The notes beneath the pieces are model-generated. The model did not search any database and had not been told where the DNA came from. It saw nothing but the letters and a program-made list of their open reading frames with translations. Made by a program: the position numbers and the translations under genes. Of a stretch of 51,536 nucleotides of DNA, positions 23,801 to 32,574 are shown piece after piece. Source of the stretch: Clostridia bacterium (lineage in GTDB: Bacteria; Bacillota; Clostridia; Christensenellales; Borkfalkiaceae); the NCBI GenBank assembly GCA_017463425.1, contig JAFTPE010000004.1, positions 1 through 51,536 of the forward strand. The letters run 5' to 3'. Numbering within the stretch: the first letter of the stretch is position 1; the number at the start of each line of letters is the position of its first letter.

Positions 23801-25045
23801 ATGATTACGGTAAAACCTTTCGCGGCGCTTCGTCCGCAGGAAAAATTTGTAAAGGAATGCGCGGCGCTTCCCTACGACGTTATGTCGAGTGAAGAGGCAA
23901 GAACCGAAGCGCAAGACAAGCTGTATTCGTTTTTGCATATCGACAAAGCGGAAATCGACCTTGACCGTGGCGTGGATTTATACGACGACAGGGTGTATGA
24001 AAAGGCGGCTGAAAATTTGGCTGCATTTGAAAAGCAAGGCGTTTATCAACAGGATAAAGAAAAGAAATTTTATTTTTATCGGGAAGTGATGGACGGGCGC
24101 GCGCAAACGGGTATCGTTGGTTGCGCCTCGATAGACGATTATTTAAACGAAAAGATAAAGAAACACGAATTGACACGCGCGGATAAGGAACAAGACCGTA
24201 TCCGCCACGTGGATACGTGTTCGGCGCAAACGGGTCCGATATTCCTTGCTTATAAAAACAGCGAAAGGTTGGATGCATTGATTGTAAAAGAAACCTCGAA
24301 AACGCCCTTGTACGATTTTGTTTCCGACGACGGTGTGCGGCACGTCGTTTGGGCGAGTTCTTCTCCCGAAACGGATAGGGAGATAGAACGGGCGTTTGCG
24401 AAATTGGACGCGCTGTATATTGCAGACGGTCATCACCGCGCCGCGTCGGCGGTCAAGGCAGGCTTAAAACGTCGCGAGGCAAAGGGCAACTGCGACGGCA
24501 ACGAGGAATTTAATTATTTTCTTTCCGTTATTTTTCCTGCAAACAGTTTGAAAATTTTGGATTATAACCGATTGCTTTGCAGCCTCAACGGTATGGACGA
24601 TAGGGCGTTTTTAAAAGCGGTGCAAGACAATTTGGGCGAAGTGGAAGAATATACGGGCGAGGGCGCGTGTAAACCGCAAGAACGACACCAAATCGGGTTG
24701 TTTTTGTCGGGGAAATGGTATAAAGTACGCTTTTACGAGCGTGTATGTAAGGACGAAAAAGTTTCACAAAGATTGGATGCGGCGATTTTACAAAATTATT
24801 TGCTTGCGCCCGTATTGGGGGTGCAAGACCCTCGAACGGATAAACGAATCGATTTTGTCGGTGGGATTCGCGGGTTAAAATATTTGGAAGAACGTTGTAA
24901 AAAGGACGCGGTGGCGGCGATTGCAATGTATCCCACTTCTTTGACGGAATTGATGGACGTTGCGGACGCAGGTGAAATTATGCCTCCCAAATCCACTTGG
25001 TTCGAGCCGAAATTGAGAAGCGGCATTTTTATTCATAAAATTTAA
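23801..25045 (+). CDS. DUF1015 family protein of the serine operon
   Basis: A 414-residue protein of the DUF1015 family, which is common beside serA and serC in clostridia but has no settled function. Family landmarks are VKPFAALRPQ at the start, the PYDVMSSEEAR segment, KHELTRADKEQDRIRH at residues 121-136, and IADGHHRAASA with DGHHR at residues 209-213. The DGHHR motif resembles the nucleotide-binding motif of the ParB/sulfiredoxin/serine-kinase fold, so a small-molecule kinase or phosphotransfer role in serine metabolism is possible; this is inference. It lies 38 bases after serA and ten before hisZ, with a GGAGGTG site. Confidence 0.85.
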   Translation: MITVKPFAALRPQEKFVKECAALPYDVMSSEEARTEAQDKLYSFLHIDKAEIDLDRGVDLYDDRVYEKAAENLAAFEKQGVYQQDKEKKFYFYREVMDGRAQTGIVGCASIDDYLNEKIKKHELTRADKEQDRIRHVDTCSAQTGPIFLAYKNSERLDALIVKETSKTPLYDFVSDDGVRHVVWASSSPETDREIERAFAKLDALYIADGHHRAASAVKAGLKRREAKGNCDGNEEFNYFLSVIFPANSLKILDYNRLLCSLNGMDDRAFLKAVQDNLGEVEEYTGEGACKPQERHQIGLFLSGKWYKVRFYERVCKDEKVSQRLDAAILQNYLLAPVLGVQDPRTDKRIDFVGGIRGLKYLEERCKKDAVAAIAMYPTSLTELMDVADAGEIMPPKSTWFEPKLRSGIFIHKI

Positions 25046-25055
25046 GGAGGGCGGT

Positions 25056-26150
25056 ATGTCCGAAACGATTTTAAAGGAAGAGGAAAAAATAGCGTTCGCG
25101 TTGCGGGCGCTGTATCAAAAATACGGCTATCTTTCCTATAAAATGAGCAAGTTTGAAGAATACGACTTGTACGTGGAAAACAAAGATTTTCTTGTGGGCG
25201 ACGGCGTTATTACGTTTAACGATACCAACGGTAAATTGTTGGCGTTAAAGCCCGACGTTACGCTGTCGATTATCAAAAACGACGCGGACAACGGCGGGAA
25301 AAGAAAGGTTTGTTACAACGAAAACGTCTACCGTATTTCCGAAACGACGGGGCATTTTAAAGAAATTATGCAAACGGGTTTGGAATGTATCGGGGATATT
25401 GATTTATACGACGAATTTGAAACCGTGTATCTTGCCGCAAAGAGCTTGGATGCAATTTCCAAAAAGTTCGTTTTGGATATATCGCATTTGGGGATTGTAT
25501 CCGCCGTTTTAAAACGTATGGATTTGGGTGAAAAATTTTCAAAAACGGCAATGCAGAAAATAGCGGAAAAGAACTTGCACGAATTGGACGCTCTTTGCGA
25601 AAAATACGGGGTAAAAGAATCGGATAAAAATACGTTAAAGCAGATTGTCAGCACGTACGGAACGCCCGAAACCGTATTGAAAAAATTAAACGAAGTATGC
25701 GCTTTTTCCGAAGAAAAAGAAGCTCTTTCCCAGCTTGAAAATTTGTGGCAACTGTTAAAAACGACGGAATACGCTGACAATATCCGTATGGATTTTTCCG
25801 TTGTCAACGATATGAATTATTATGACGATATTGTTTTCAAAGGCTTTGTTTCAGGCATAGGCGAGGGCGTGCTTTCGGGTGGCAGATACGATAAATTGTT
25901 GTCCAAAATGGGCAGAAGATCGGGCGGAATCGGGTTTGCGGTGTATCTTGATTTATTGGAAAATTTTGGCTTGAAAAAACGCGCGACGGACGTGGACGTG
26001 TTGGTATTGTACGACGATTCGACGGAGATCAAAACGTTAATTTCAAAGGTTGCCACCTTGGTCAAAGAAGGCAAGAGTGTCAGCGCGCAAAAGACGAAAA
26101 CCGCGGTACGATTTATAGAACTTTGCGATTTGACGGGAGGTAAAAAATGA
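25056..26150 (+). CDS. hisZ: ATP phosphoribosyltransferase regulatory subunit
   Basis: A 364-residue protein related to histidyl-tRNA synthetase that lacks aminoacylation and instead activates the short form of HisG and carries histidine feedback. Landmarks are LKPDVTLSIIKN near residue 68 (motif 2-like region), RISETTGHFKEIMQTGLECIG near residue 91, and SGGRYDKLLSKMG with GGIGFAVYLD near residue 275 (motif 3-like). Its stop overlaps the hisG start (ATGA), which couples translation of the two partners. It opens the histidine part of the operon. Confidence 0.93.
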   Translation: MSETILKEEEKIAFALRALYQKYGYLSYKMSKFEEYDLYVENKDFLVGDGVITFNDTNGKLLALKPDVTLSIIKNDADNGGKRKVCYNENVYRISETTGHFKEIMQTGLECIGDIDLYDEFETVYLAAKSLDAISKKFVLDISHLGIVSAVLKRMDLGEKFSKTAMQKIAEKNLHELDALCEKYGVKESDKNTLKQIVSTYGTPETVLKKLNEVCAFSEEKEALSQLENLWQLLKTTEYADNIRMDFSVVNDMNYYDDIVFKGFVSGIGEGVLSGGRYDKLLSKMGRRSGGIGFAVYLDLLENFGLKKRATDVDVLVLYDDSTEIKTLISKVATLVKEGKSVSAQKTKTAVRFIELCDLTGGKK

Positions 26151-26767
26151 TAAATATTGCGCTCCCCAAAGGCAGGTTGGGTGAAAAGATATACGACATT
26201 TTTGAAAAGGCGGGCTACGAATGTCCGTCGATTAAGGAAAACAACCGAAAGTTGATTTTTGAAAATGCGGAAAAAGGAATTCGGTATTTTTGGGTGAAAC
26301 CCTCGGACGTGTCCATTTACGTAGAACGCGGCGCGGCGGACGTTGGGGTGTGCGGCAAAGATATTTTGGCAGAATATTCTCCCAGCGTATACGAATTGCT
26401 GGATTTGAAAAAAGGCGTTTGTCGTATGGCGGTTGCGGCGAAAAAGGATTTTTACGACGACGGGCAAACAACGCTGAGAGTAGCGACGAAATTCGTGAAC
26501 TGCGCCAAATCGTATTATGCGTCCAAATGTCGGGATATCGATATTATTAAATTGAATGGGTCGATTGAAATTGCGCCGATTTTAGGGCTTTCGGACGTCA
26601 TTGTGGATATAGTGGAAACGGGTACTACGCTGAAAGAAAACGATTTGGAAGTAAAGGAAGAAATATTTCCTATCAGCGCGAGGTTGATTGTAAACAAGGC
26701 AAGTTTTAAATTCAAAACGGCGGAAATAGAAACGCTGACGGAGAAAGTGAAAAATTTGTTGGATTGA
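26147..26767 (+). CDS. hisG: ATP phosphoribosyltransferase, short form
   Basis: A 206-residue catalytic subunit for the first step of histidine synthesis, joining ATP and PRPP. The short length, without the C-terminal histidine-binding domain, fits the need for HisZ just upstream. Visible segments are ALPKGRLGEKI at the start, GAADVGVCGKDIL near residue 64, and the PRPP-binding DVIVDIVETGTTLKENDLE near residue 145. It overlaps hisZ by four bases and is followed after 19 bases by hisD. Confidence 0.95.
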   Translation: MINIALPKGRLGEKIYDIFEKAGYECPSIKENNRKLIFENAEKGIRYFWVKPSDVSIYVERGAADVGVCGKDILAEYSPSVYELLDLKKGVCRMAVAAKKDFYDDGQTTLRVATKFVNCAKSYYASKCRDIDIIKLNGSIEIAPILGLSDVIVDIVETGTTLKENDLEVKEEIFPISARLIVNKASFKFKTAEIETLTEKVKNLLD

Positions 26768-26786
26768 CGGGATTGGTTAAAAAGAT

Positions 26787-28061
26787 ATGATAAAAATATA
26801 TAAATGCGGCGAAGTTTCCGCAGAAGAAATTTTTGCGAGAAACAATCCGACGGCGAGCGTCGAAGGCGTCGTTGCCGAGATTATCGCCAAAGTAATCAAA
26901 GATAAAGACGCGGCGTTAAGAATGTATGCGGAAAAATTTGACGGCGTAACGTTGGATTCGTTGGAGGTTACCCAAGACGAACTCAACCGAGCATACGAAA
27001 GCGTAGACAAAGAATTTATTGCCGTATTGGAAGAGGCTGCGGAAAACATTCGGTTGTTCCATTCCAAACAAAAACGGGACGGGTTTGTCATAGAAAAGAC
27101 AAACGGCGTTATCGTCGGACAAAAAATTACGGCGGTGGATCGCGCGGGATTATACGTGCCTGGCGGTACGGCGGCGTATCCGTCTACGGTGTTAATGGAC
27201 GCAATCCCTGCAAAAATCGCTGGGGTAAAAGAAATCGTTATGGTAACGCCTCCTGCAAAAGACGGCGGCGTAAATCCCAACATTTTGGCGGCGGCAAAAG
27301 TGGCAGGCGTGGATAGAATATTTAAAGTCGGCGGCGCGCAGGCAATCGCCGCGCTTGCATACGGTACGGAAAGTATTCCTAAGGTAGACAAAATCGTAGG
27401 GCCGGGGAATGCGTACGTAGCCGAGGCGAAAAAGCAGGTGTTTGGCAGGGTGTCGATTGATATGATCGCAGGACCGAGCGAAATCCTCGTCGTGGCAGAC
27501 GCGACCAACGACCCTAAACACATAGCGGCGGATTTGTTGTCGCAGGCAGAACACGATAAAATGGCGAGCGCGGTACTCGTAACCGACAGCGAAAAATTTG
27601 CAATGGCGGTGTCCGAAGAGCTCGAAAAACAAATTCCGCAATTATTGAGAAAGGACATAGCGAGAAAATCTATAGACGACAATGGAAAAATTATCGTTGC
27701 GGAAACGTTGTTGTCGGCGATAGAAATTGCAAACGAAATCGCGCCTGAGCATTTGGAACTTTGCGTGGAAAATCCGTTTGAATATTTGGACAAAGTAAAA
27801 CACGCAGGCTCGATTTTTATGGGAAAATATTGTCCTGAGGCTGTGGGAGATTATTTTGCAGGCCCTAACCACACGTTGCCGACCAGCGGCACGGCGAAAT
27901 TCTCTTCCGCGCTTTCCGTGGACGATTTTGTGAAAAAATCGCAATACGTATATTACACGAAAGAGGCATTGGAAGAAGTGAACGAAAAAATTGCGTTGTT
28001 TGCGAATAAAGAAGGCTTGCAAGCGCACGCAAAGAGCGCGACCATCCGTTTTGAAAAGTAA
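26787..28061 (+). CDS. hisD: Histidinol dehydrogenase
   Basis: A 424-residue zinc enzyme for the last two oxidations from histidinol to histidine with two NAD. The N-terminal VDRAGLYVPGGTAAYPS segment near residue 117 and VGPGNAYVAEAK near residue 205 are typical, as are MIAGPSEILVVAD, the metal-binding LLSQAEHDKMA near residue 250, and the catalytic EIAPEHLEL near residue 316. The closing GPNHTLPTSGTAKFSS signature is intact. It stands in the standard place after hisG. Confidence 0.96.
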   Translation: MIKIYKCGEVSAEEIFARNNPTASVEGVVAEIIAKVIKDKDAALRMYAEKFDGVTLDSLEVTQDELNRAYESVDKEFIAVLEEAAENIRLFHSKQKRDGFVIEKTNGVIVGQKITAVDRAGLYVPGGTAAYPSTVLMDAIPAKIAGVKEIVMVTPPAKDGGVNPNILAAAKVAGVDRIFKVGGAQAIAALAYGTESIPKVDKIVGPGNAYVAEAKKQVFGRVSIDMIAGPSEILVVADATNDPKHIAADLLSQAEHDKMASAVLVTDSEKFAMAVSEELEKQIPQLLRKDIARKSIDDNGKIIVAETLLSAIEIANEIAPEHLELCVENPFEYLDKVKHAGSIFMGKYCPEAVGDYFAGPNHTLPTSGTAKFSSALSVDDFVKKSQYVYYTKEALEEVNEKIALFANKEGLQAHAKSATIRFEK

Positions 28062-28073
28062 AAGGGAATTGAT

Positions 28074-29138
28074 ATGAGCAGATTTTTTTCAGATAAATAC
28101 GCGGCGTTAACGCCCTACGTACCGGGCGAACAACCCAAAAATCAGCAATATATAAAACTGAACACAAACGAATTTCCCTTTGCGCCTCCGCAAGCGGTGG
28201 TGGACGGGGCGAAAACGGAGGCAGGGAAATTGCAACTGTATTCCGACCCCGAATGTACGCAGTTTATCGAAAAAGCAGCGCAGGTTTGGGGGGTAAAAAA
28301 GACGCAAATTTTGGCTACAAACGGTTCGGACGAGATTTTGAACTTTGCATTTATGGCGTTTTGCGATAAAAATCACCCGATTGCGTTTCCCGATATTTCT
28401 TACGGATTTTATTCGGTTTTTGCCGAGTTAAACGGCGTACCGTATGAAAAAATTCCTTTAAAAGCCGATTTTTCGGTGGATTATCGCGATTATATCGGGA
28501 TAGGGAAAAATATCGTAATCGCAAATCCCAACGCGCCGACGGGGCTTGCGCTGTCTAGGGCGCAGGTGGAAGAAATTGTGAAATCCAATCCCGACAACGC
28601 GGTGATTATCGACGAGGCTTACGTGGATTTCGGGGGAGAGAGTTGCGTGCCGTTGGTGGAAAAATACGACAATTTGTTGATTACGCAAACCTTTTCCAAA
28701 TCCCGTGGGTTGGCTGGCGCAAGGTTGGGGTTAGGGATTGCCTGTGAGGGCTTGATTGCCGATTTGAATACGATAAAATATTCGACCAATCCCTACAACG
28801 TCAACCGAATGACCATGGCTGCAGGATACGCCGCGCTTTGCGAAAACGAATATTATAAAACCAAATGCGCTGAAATTTGTAAAACGCGCGAAGATACTTC
28901 AAACGCCTTGAAAGAAATGGGCTTTGAAGTGCTGGATTCCAAAACCAATTTCTTGTTTGCGCAGACGGATAAAATTTCAGGCAAAGCATTGTATGAAAAA
29001 TTGAAAGAAAACGGGATTTTGATACGCCATTTCAACGGTGGCAGAATTGATAATTTCAACCGCATCACAATCGGCACGAAAGAACAAATGGACGTCTTTT
29101 TGAAAAAAACGGCGGAAATTTTAAAGGAGAAAGAGTGA
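28074..29138 (+). CDS. hisC: Histidinol-phosphate aminotransferase
   Basis: A 354-residue class I/II aminotransferase that makes histidinol phosphate from imidazole acetol phosphate. The N-terminus has LTPYVPGEQP and LNTNEFPFAPP, the cofactor aspartate and tyrosine lie in IDEAYVDFGGES near residue 180, and the pyridoxal lysine is in TFSKSRGLAGARLGLGI near residue 204. It ends one base before the LiaF-like gene. No histidinol phosphatase gene is seen in the operon, so that step is encoded elsewhere or done by another phosphatase. Confidence 0.94.
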   Translation: MSRFFSDKYAALTPYVPGEQPKNQQYIKLNTNEFPFAPPQAVVDGAKTEAGKLQLYSDPECTQFIEKAAQVWGVKKTQILATNGSDEILNFAFMAFCDKNHPIAFPDISYGFYSVFAELNGVPYEKIPLKADFSVDYRDYIGIGKNIVIANPNAPTGLALSRAQVEEIVKSNPDNAVIIDEAYVDFGGESCVPLVEKYDNLLITQTFSKSRGLAGARLGLGIACEGLIADLNTIKYSTNPYNVNRMTMAAGYAALCENEYYKTKCAEICKTREDTSNALKEMGFEVLDSKTNFLFAQTDKISGKALYEKLKENGILIRHFNGGRIDNFNRITIGTKEQMDVFLKKTAEILKEKE

Positions 29139-29139
29139 G

Positions 29140-29829
29140 ATGAAGAAAAAGTTGAACGGAATCGTATGGGGCGTTTTGCTCGTAATCGTAGGTGTGTTGC
29201 TTGCTTTGGATTCGCTGAATATCGTCGGCAACGTCGATTTGTTTTTCGACGGGTGGTGGACGGTGTTTATTATCGTGCCTTGTGCTGTGGGATTGTTTAC
29301 CGAACGGGATAAGAAAGGCAACCTTATCGGGTTGCTCGTCGGCGTAGGGCTTTTGCTCGCGTGTCAAGACGTGTTTGATTTTGATTTGTTGTGGAAATTA
29401 TTCGTTCCCCTTCTCATAATCGTATTTGGCGGAAGTATTCTTATAAAGAGTTTTAAAAACAATGAAACGGTAAAAATCATAAAAGAGATAAAGAGCAACG
29501 AAACGGGCGCGCGTTCGGTTTGCGCGGTGTTTGGGGGCGCAGACGTACGCCCTGAAAACGAAGAATTTAACGGAGCGGAGTTGACCGCTGTATTTGGCGG
29601 CGTGGATTGCGATTTACGAAACGCAGTGATTGAAAAAGATTGCGTAATTGAAGCGACGGCGATTTTTGGCGGTGTGGATATTTTGTTGCCCAAAAACGTA
29701 AACGTAAAAACCAATTCCAATTCGCTGTTCGGCGGCGTGTCGGATAAGCAAAGACAAAACAGCGAAGAAAATACGATTACCGTATATATCAACGGAACGG
29801 CGGTGTTTGGAGGCATAGAAATCAAATGA
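29140..29829 (+). CDS. LiaF-like envelope stress membrane protein
   Basis: A 229-residue protein with an N-terminal membrane domain of four hydrophobic segments (residues 8-95) and a C-terminal beta-helix-like domain of repeated units seen as AVFGGADV, AVFGGVDC, AIFGGVDI, LFGGVSD and AVFGGIEI. This is the design of LiaF and the cell wall-active antibiotics response family, in which LiaF holds back the LiaRS two-component system. It starts one base after hisC and overlaps the next gene by four bases, so it is translated as part of the histidine operon. No LiaRS pair is in the window, and the reason for this placement is unknown. Confidence 0.82.
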   Translation: MKKKLNGIVWGVLLVIVGVLLALDSLNIVGNVDLFFDGWWTVFIIVPCAVGLFTERDKKGNLIGLLVGVGLLLACQDVFDFDLLWKLFVPLLIIVFGGSILIKSFKNNETVKIIKEIKSNETGARSVCAVFGGADVRPENEEFNGAELTAVFGGVDCDLRNAVIEKDCVIEATAIFGGVDILLPKNVNVKTNSNSLFGGVSDKQRQNSEENTITVYINGTAVFGGIEIK

Positions 29830-30641
29830 CGGCTTGGCAAAAAACGGTGAAATATCTTGCCCTTGGTTTGGCTGCGTTGCTTTCCGTTTGTATTATCGTA
29901 GGGATAGTAAAAGCCGTTTCCTATTTGGTGCGAGGCGACGGAGTTTTGGACGAAATGCAAACGCATACGATAGAAAACGCTGAAGAAATTCTTTCCCTCG
30001 ACATCGAAGTGTCCGCGGCGGAATTGACAGTAAAAACGGGCGAAACGTTTGCGTTGGAAAGCAATTTGAAATACCTTACGGTGCAAACCCGACAAAATAC
30101 GTTGATAATAGAGGAAGAGAATAACCATTTTAAAATCAGCGGTAAAAAAACGCCAAAAGTGGCTTTGGTCATTCCCAAAGGCAAACAATTTACTAGGGTG
30201 GAAATTGAAACGGGCGCAGGGACGTTTGAAATGGAGGAAATCTATGCGCAACAGCTGCGTTTTTCCTTTGGCGCAGGCGCTGTGCATATCGACGATATGA
30301 CGGCGATACAAACGGCGGACATTGAGGGCGGTGTTGGTGAAATCCAAATCAAACACGCTCTTTTGCACAATCTCGATTTTGATATGGGCGTTGGAAAAAT
30401 GACTTTGACGGCAATATTAACAGGAAACAGTCGGCTGGAATGTGGCGTTGGTGAAACCAACGTAACGCTGATAGGAAGTAAAGAAGATTATACCGTAAAA
30501 ACCGAAAAAGGAATTGGCGACGTATGGATTGACGGGGCGAAAGCGGAAAACAACGCTGTGTACGGTGGCGGAAACAATAACGTTGAGATTTCGGGCGGGG
30601 TTGGCAGGATATCGATAGAATTTAAGGAGAAAGACGTATGA
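29826..30641 (+). CDS. DUF4097-type membrane-anchored adhesin-like protein
   Basis: A 271-residue protein with one N-terminal membrane segment (ALGLAALLSVCIIVGIVKAV, about residues 12-31) and an outside domain of short beta repeats typical of DUF4097/DUF2807-type beta-helix proteins, with pattern units such as VEIETGAGTFEMEEI, FSFGAGAVHIDDM, IEGGVGEIQIKH, FDMGVGKMTL, LECGVGETNVTL and ISGGVGRISIEF. Such proteins often accompany LiaF/PspC-type genes in envelope stress units. It overlaps both neighbours by four bases, upstream the LiaF-like gene and downstream hisB. Confidence 0.8.
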   Translation: MTAWQKTVKYLALGLAALLSVCIIVGIVKAVSYLVRGDGVLDEMQTHTIENAEEILSLDIEVSAAELTVKTGETFALESNLKYLTVQTRQNTLIIEEENNHFKISGKKTPKVALVIPKGKQFTRVEIETGAGTFEMEEIYAQQLRFSFGAGAVHIDDMTAIQTADIEGGVGEIQIKHALLHNLDFDMGVGKMTLTAILTGNSRLECGVGETNVTLIGSKEDYTVKTEKGIGDVWIDGAKAENNAVYGGGNNNVEISGGVGRISIEFKEKDV

Positions 30642-31225
30642 GAACGAGCGAGATAAAACGTACTACAGGCGAAACGGATATCGCGTTGACGTTGAATTTG
30701 GACGGCAAAGGTGTTTCTAATATCGACAGCGGCGTAGGTTTTTTAAACCATATGTTGACGTTGTTTGCAAAACATTCGGGGTTTGACCTTAGCGTTTTTT
30801 GCAAAGGGGACGTTGAAGTGGATTATCATCATACGACGGAGGATATCGGGATTGCGCTGGGGACGGCTTTTTTAAAGGCGCTCGGCCATAAAAAGGGCAT
30901 TACGCGCTATGGCGATATCGTATTGCCTATGGACGAAACCCTGATTATGGCGGCGGTGGATATTTCGGGCAGAGATTATCTCGCTATGAATTTGAATATT
31001 TCCGCTGACAAAGTAGGCGATTTCGACACCGAACTTTGCGAAGAATTTTTCGTGGCGTTTACGAGAGAGGCAAAGCTCACGTTGCACGTAACGCAACTCG
31101 CAGGGAAAAACGCGCATCATATCATTGAAGGCGTGTTCAAAGCGGTGGCGCGCGTATTGGGCAAGGCGGCGGCGATTGACGAAAAGAGAAAGGACGAAGT
31201 GCCGTCTACGAAAGGAGTTTTATAA
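30638..31225 (+). CDS. hisB: Imidazoleglycerol-phosphate dehydratase
   Basis: A 195-residue manganese enzyme that removes water from imidazole glycerol phosphate. Both metal-binding repeats are visible: VDYHHTTEDIGIALG near residue 66 and GKNAHHIIEGVFKAVARVLG near residue 156. The N-terminal GVGFLNHMLTLFAKH segment is also standard. It has only the dehydratase domain and no histidinol phosphatase fusion. Its start overlaps the DUF4097 gene and its stop shares one base with the hisH start. Confidence 0.96.
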   Translation: MRTSEIKRTTGETDIALTLNLDGKGVSNIDSGVGFLNHMLTLFAKHSGFDLSVFCKGDVEVDYHHTTEDIGIALGTAFLKALGHKKGITRYGDIVLPMDETLIMAAVDISGRDYLAMNLNISADKVGDFDTELCEEFFVAFTREAKLTLHVTQLAGKNAHHIIEGVFKAVARVLGKAAAIDEKRKDEVPSTKGVL

Positions 31226-31833
31226 TGATAGCAATCGTGGATTACGGCGTTGGAAATTTGTTTTCGTTACATTCCTCTTTGAAAAAAGTGGGCTGCGAAA
31301 CGGTGGTTACGTCGGATAAAAAAACGATAGAGAACGCAGAAAAAATTATATTGCCAGGCGTTGGCGCGTTTGAGGACGCAGCGAAAAAATTACGCGATTC
31401 GGGCTTGGACGCAGTTGTAAAAGCCGAAGTAAAAAAAGGCAAATATCTTATGGGCATATGTTTGGGTATGCAAATGTTGTTTGAAAAGAGCTTTGAATAC
31501 GGCGAACATCAAGGCTTGGGGCTTTTGAAAGGTAACGTCGTGCCAATGAAAGGGTATATTGACAAGGATTTGAAAATTCCACATATCGGTTGGAATAAAT
31601 TGCATTTTGAAAAACCGCATTTTTTATTTAAGTATTGTAAAGAGAGTGATTTCGTATATTTCGTACATTCGTATTTTGCAACCGATTGCAAAGAAAGCGT
31701 AATCGCAACGACGGAATACGGTAAAATGCTGACGGCGGCGGTGGGCAAAGACAACGTTTTGGGCTGTCAGTTTCACCCTGAAAAAAGCGGCGACGTGGGA
31801 TTAAACATTTTACGGGCGTTTTGCGAGGCGTAA
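31225..31833 (+). CDS. hisH: Imidazole glycerol phosphate synthase, glutaminase subunit
   Basis: A 202-residue class I glutamine amidotransferase that feeds ammonia to HisF. The nucleophile cysteine is in LMGICLGMQMLFE near residue 78, the oxyanion segment PGVGAFEDA near residue 45, and the histidine-glutamate pair in GCQFHPEKSGDVG near residue 176. The start codon overlaps the hisB stop (TAATG), which couples their translation. Confidence 0.95.
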   Translation: MIAIVDYGVGNLFSLHSSLKKVGCETVVTSDKKTIENAEKIILPGVGAFEDAAKKLRDSGLDAVVKAEVKKGKYLMGICLGMQMLFEKSFEYGEHQGLGLLKGNVVPMKGYIDKDLKIPHIGWNKLHFEKPHFLFKYCKESDFVYFVHSYFATDCKESVIATTEYGKMLTAAVGKDNVLGCQFHPEKSGDVGLNILRAFCEA

Positions 31834-31860
31834 ATACGGCGAAAGAAAGGACAAGAGAAG

Positions 31861-32574
31861 ATGAATATTTTTCCTGCAATAGATTTATACGGAGGTAAGG
31901 CGGTACGGCTATATAAGGGCGATTACGCTCAAATGACCGTATACAACGACAATCCGCTTTCCGTGGCGAAAGATTTTGAAAATCAAGGCGCAAAATATAT
32001 TCACGTAGTGGATTTAGAGGGCGCAAAAACGGGTGAGCCCGCGCATTTGGATATTGTAACGCAGATTGTGGAAAATACCGATTTGTTTTTGGAAATCGGT
32101 GGCGGAATACGGAATATGGCGACGGTGGAGGCGTATCTTTCGCGTGGCGCGAATCGCGTAATTTTAGGCACGGCGGCGGTAACGGACGAAACGTTTTTAA
32201 AAGAGGCTCTTGAAAAATACGGGAATAAAATTGCCGTTGGCGCGGACATTGCCGATGGAAGAATTGCGATCAAAGGTTGGGTGGAAAAATCCCGATATAC
32301 CGTCGAAGAATTTTTTGAAAACATGCAGGCTTTGGGCGTAAAAACGGTGATTTGTACAGACATTTCCAAAGACGGAGCTATGAAAGGCGCAAACTTGTCG
32401 CTGTATAAAACGTTGGGTGAAAAATATTCGCTTAATATCATTGCGTCAGGTGGGGTATCGTCTATGGACGACGTACTTTCGCTGTCGAAAATGGGCTTGT
32501 ACGGCGCGATTATCGGCAAGGCGTATTATATCGGCGCAATCGATTTAAAACGGGCAATCGAGGTGGCAAAATGA
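31861..32574 (+). CDS. hisA: Phosphoribosylformimino-5-aminoimidazole carboxamide ribotide isomerase
   Basis: A 237-residue half-barrel-duplicated TIM-barrel isomerase. The first phosphate-binding and catalytic part reads FPAIDLYGGKAVRLYKGDY at residues 4-22, with the catalytic aspartate, and the second catalytic aspartate is in VICTDISKDGAMKGAN near residue 167. GGGIRNMATVEAYL near residue 80 and IIASGGVSSMDDV near residue 195 bind phosphate. It overlaps hisF by four bases. Confidence 0.95.
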   Translation: MNIFPAIDLYGGKAVRLYKGDYAQMTVYNDNPLSVAKDFENQGAKYIHVVDLEGAKTGEPAHLDIVTQIVENTDLFLEIGGGIRNMATVEAYLSRGANRVILGTAAVTDETFLKEALEKYGNKIAVGADIADGRIAIKGWVEKSRYTVEEFFENMQALGVKTVICTDISKDGAMKGANLSLYKTLGEKYSLNIIASGGVSSMDDVLSLSKMGLYGAIIGKAYYIGAIDLKRAIEVAK

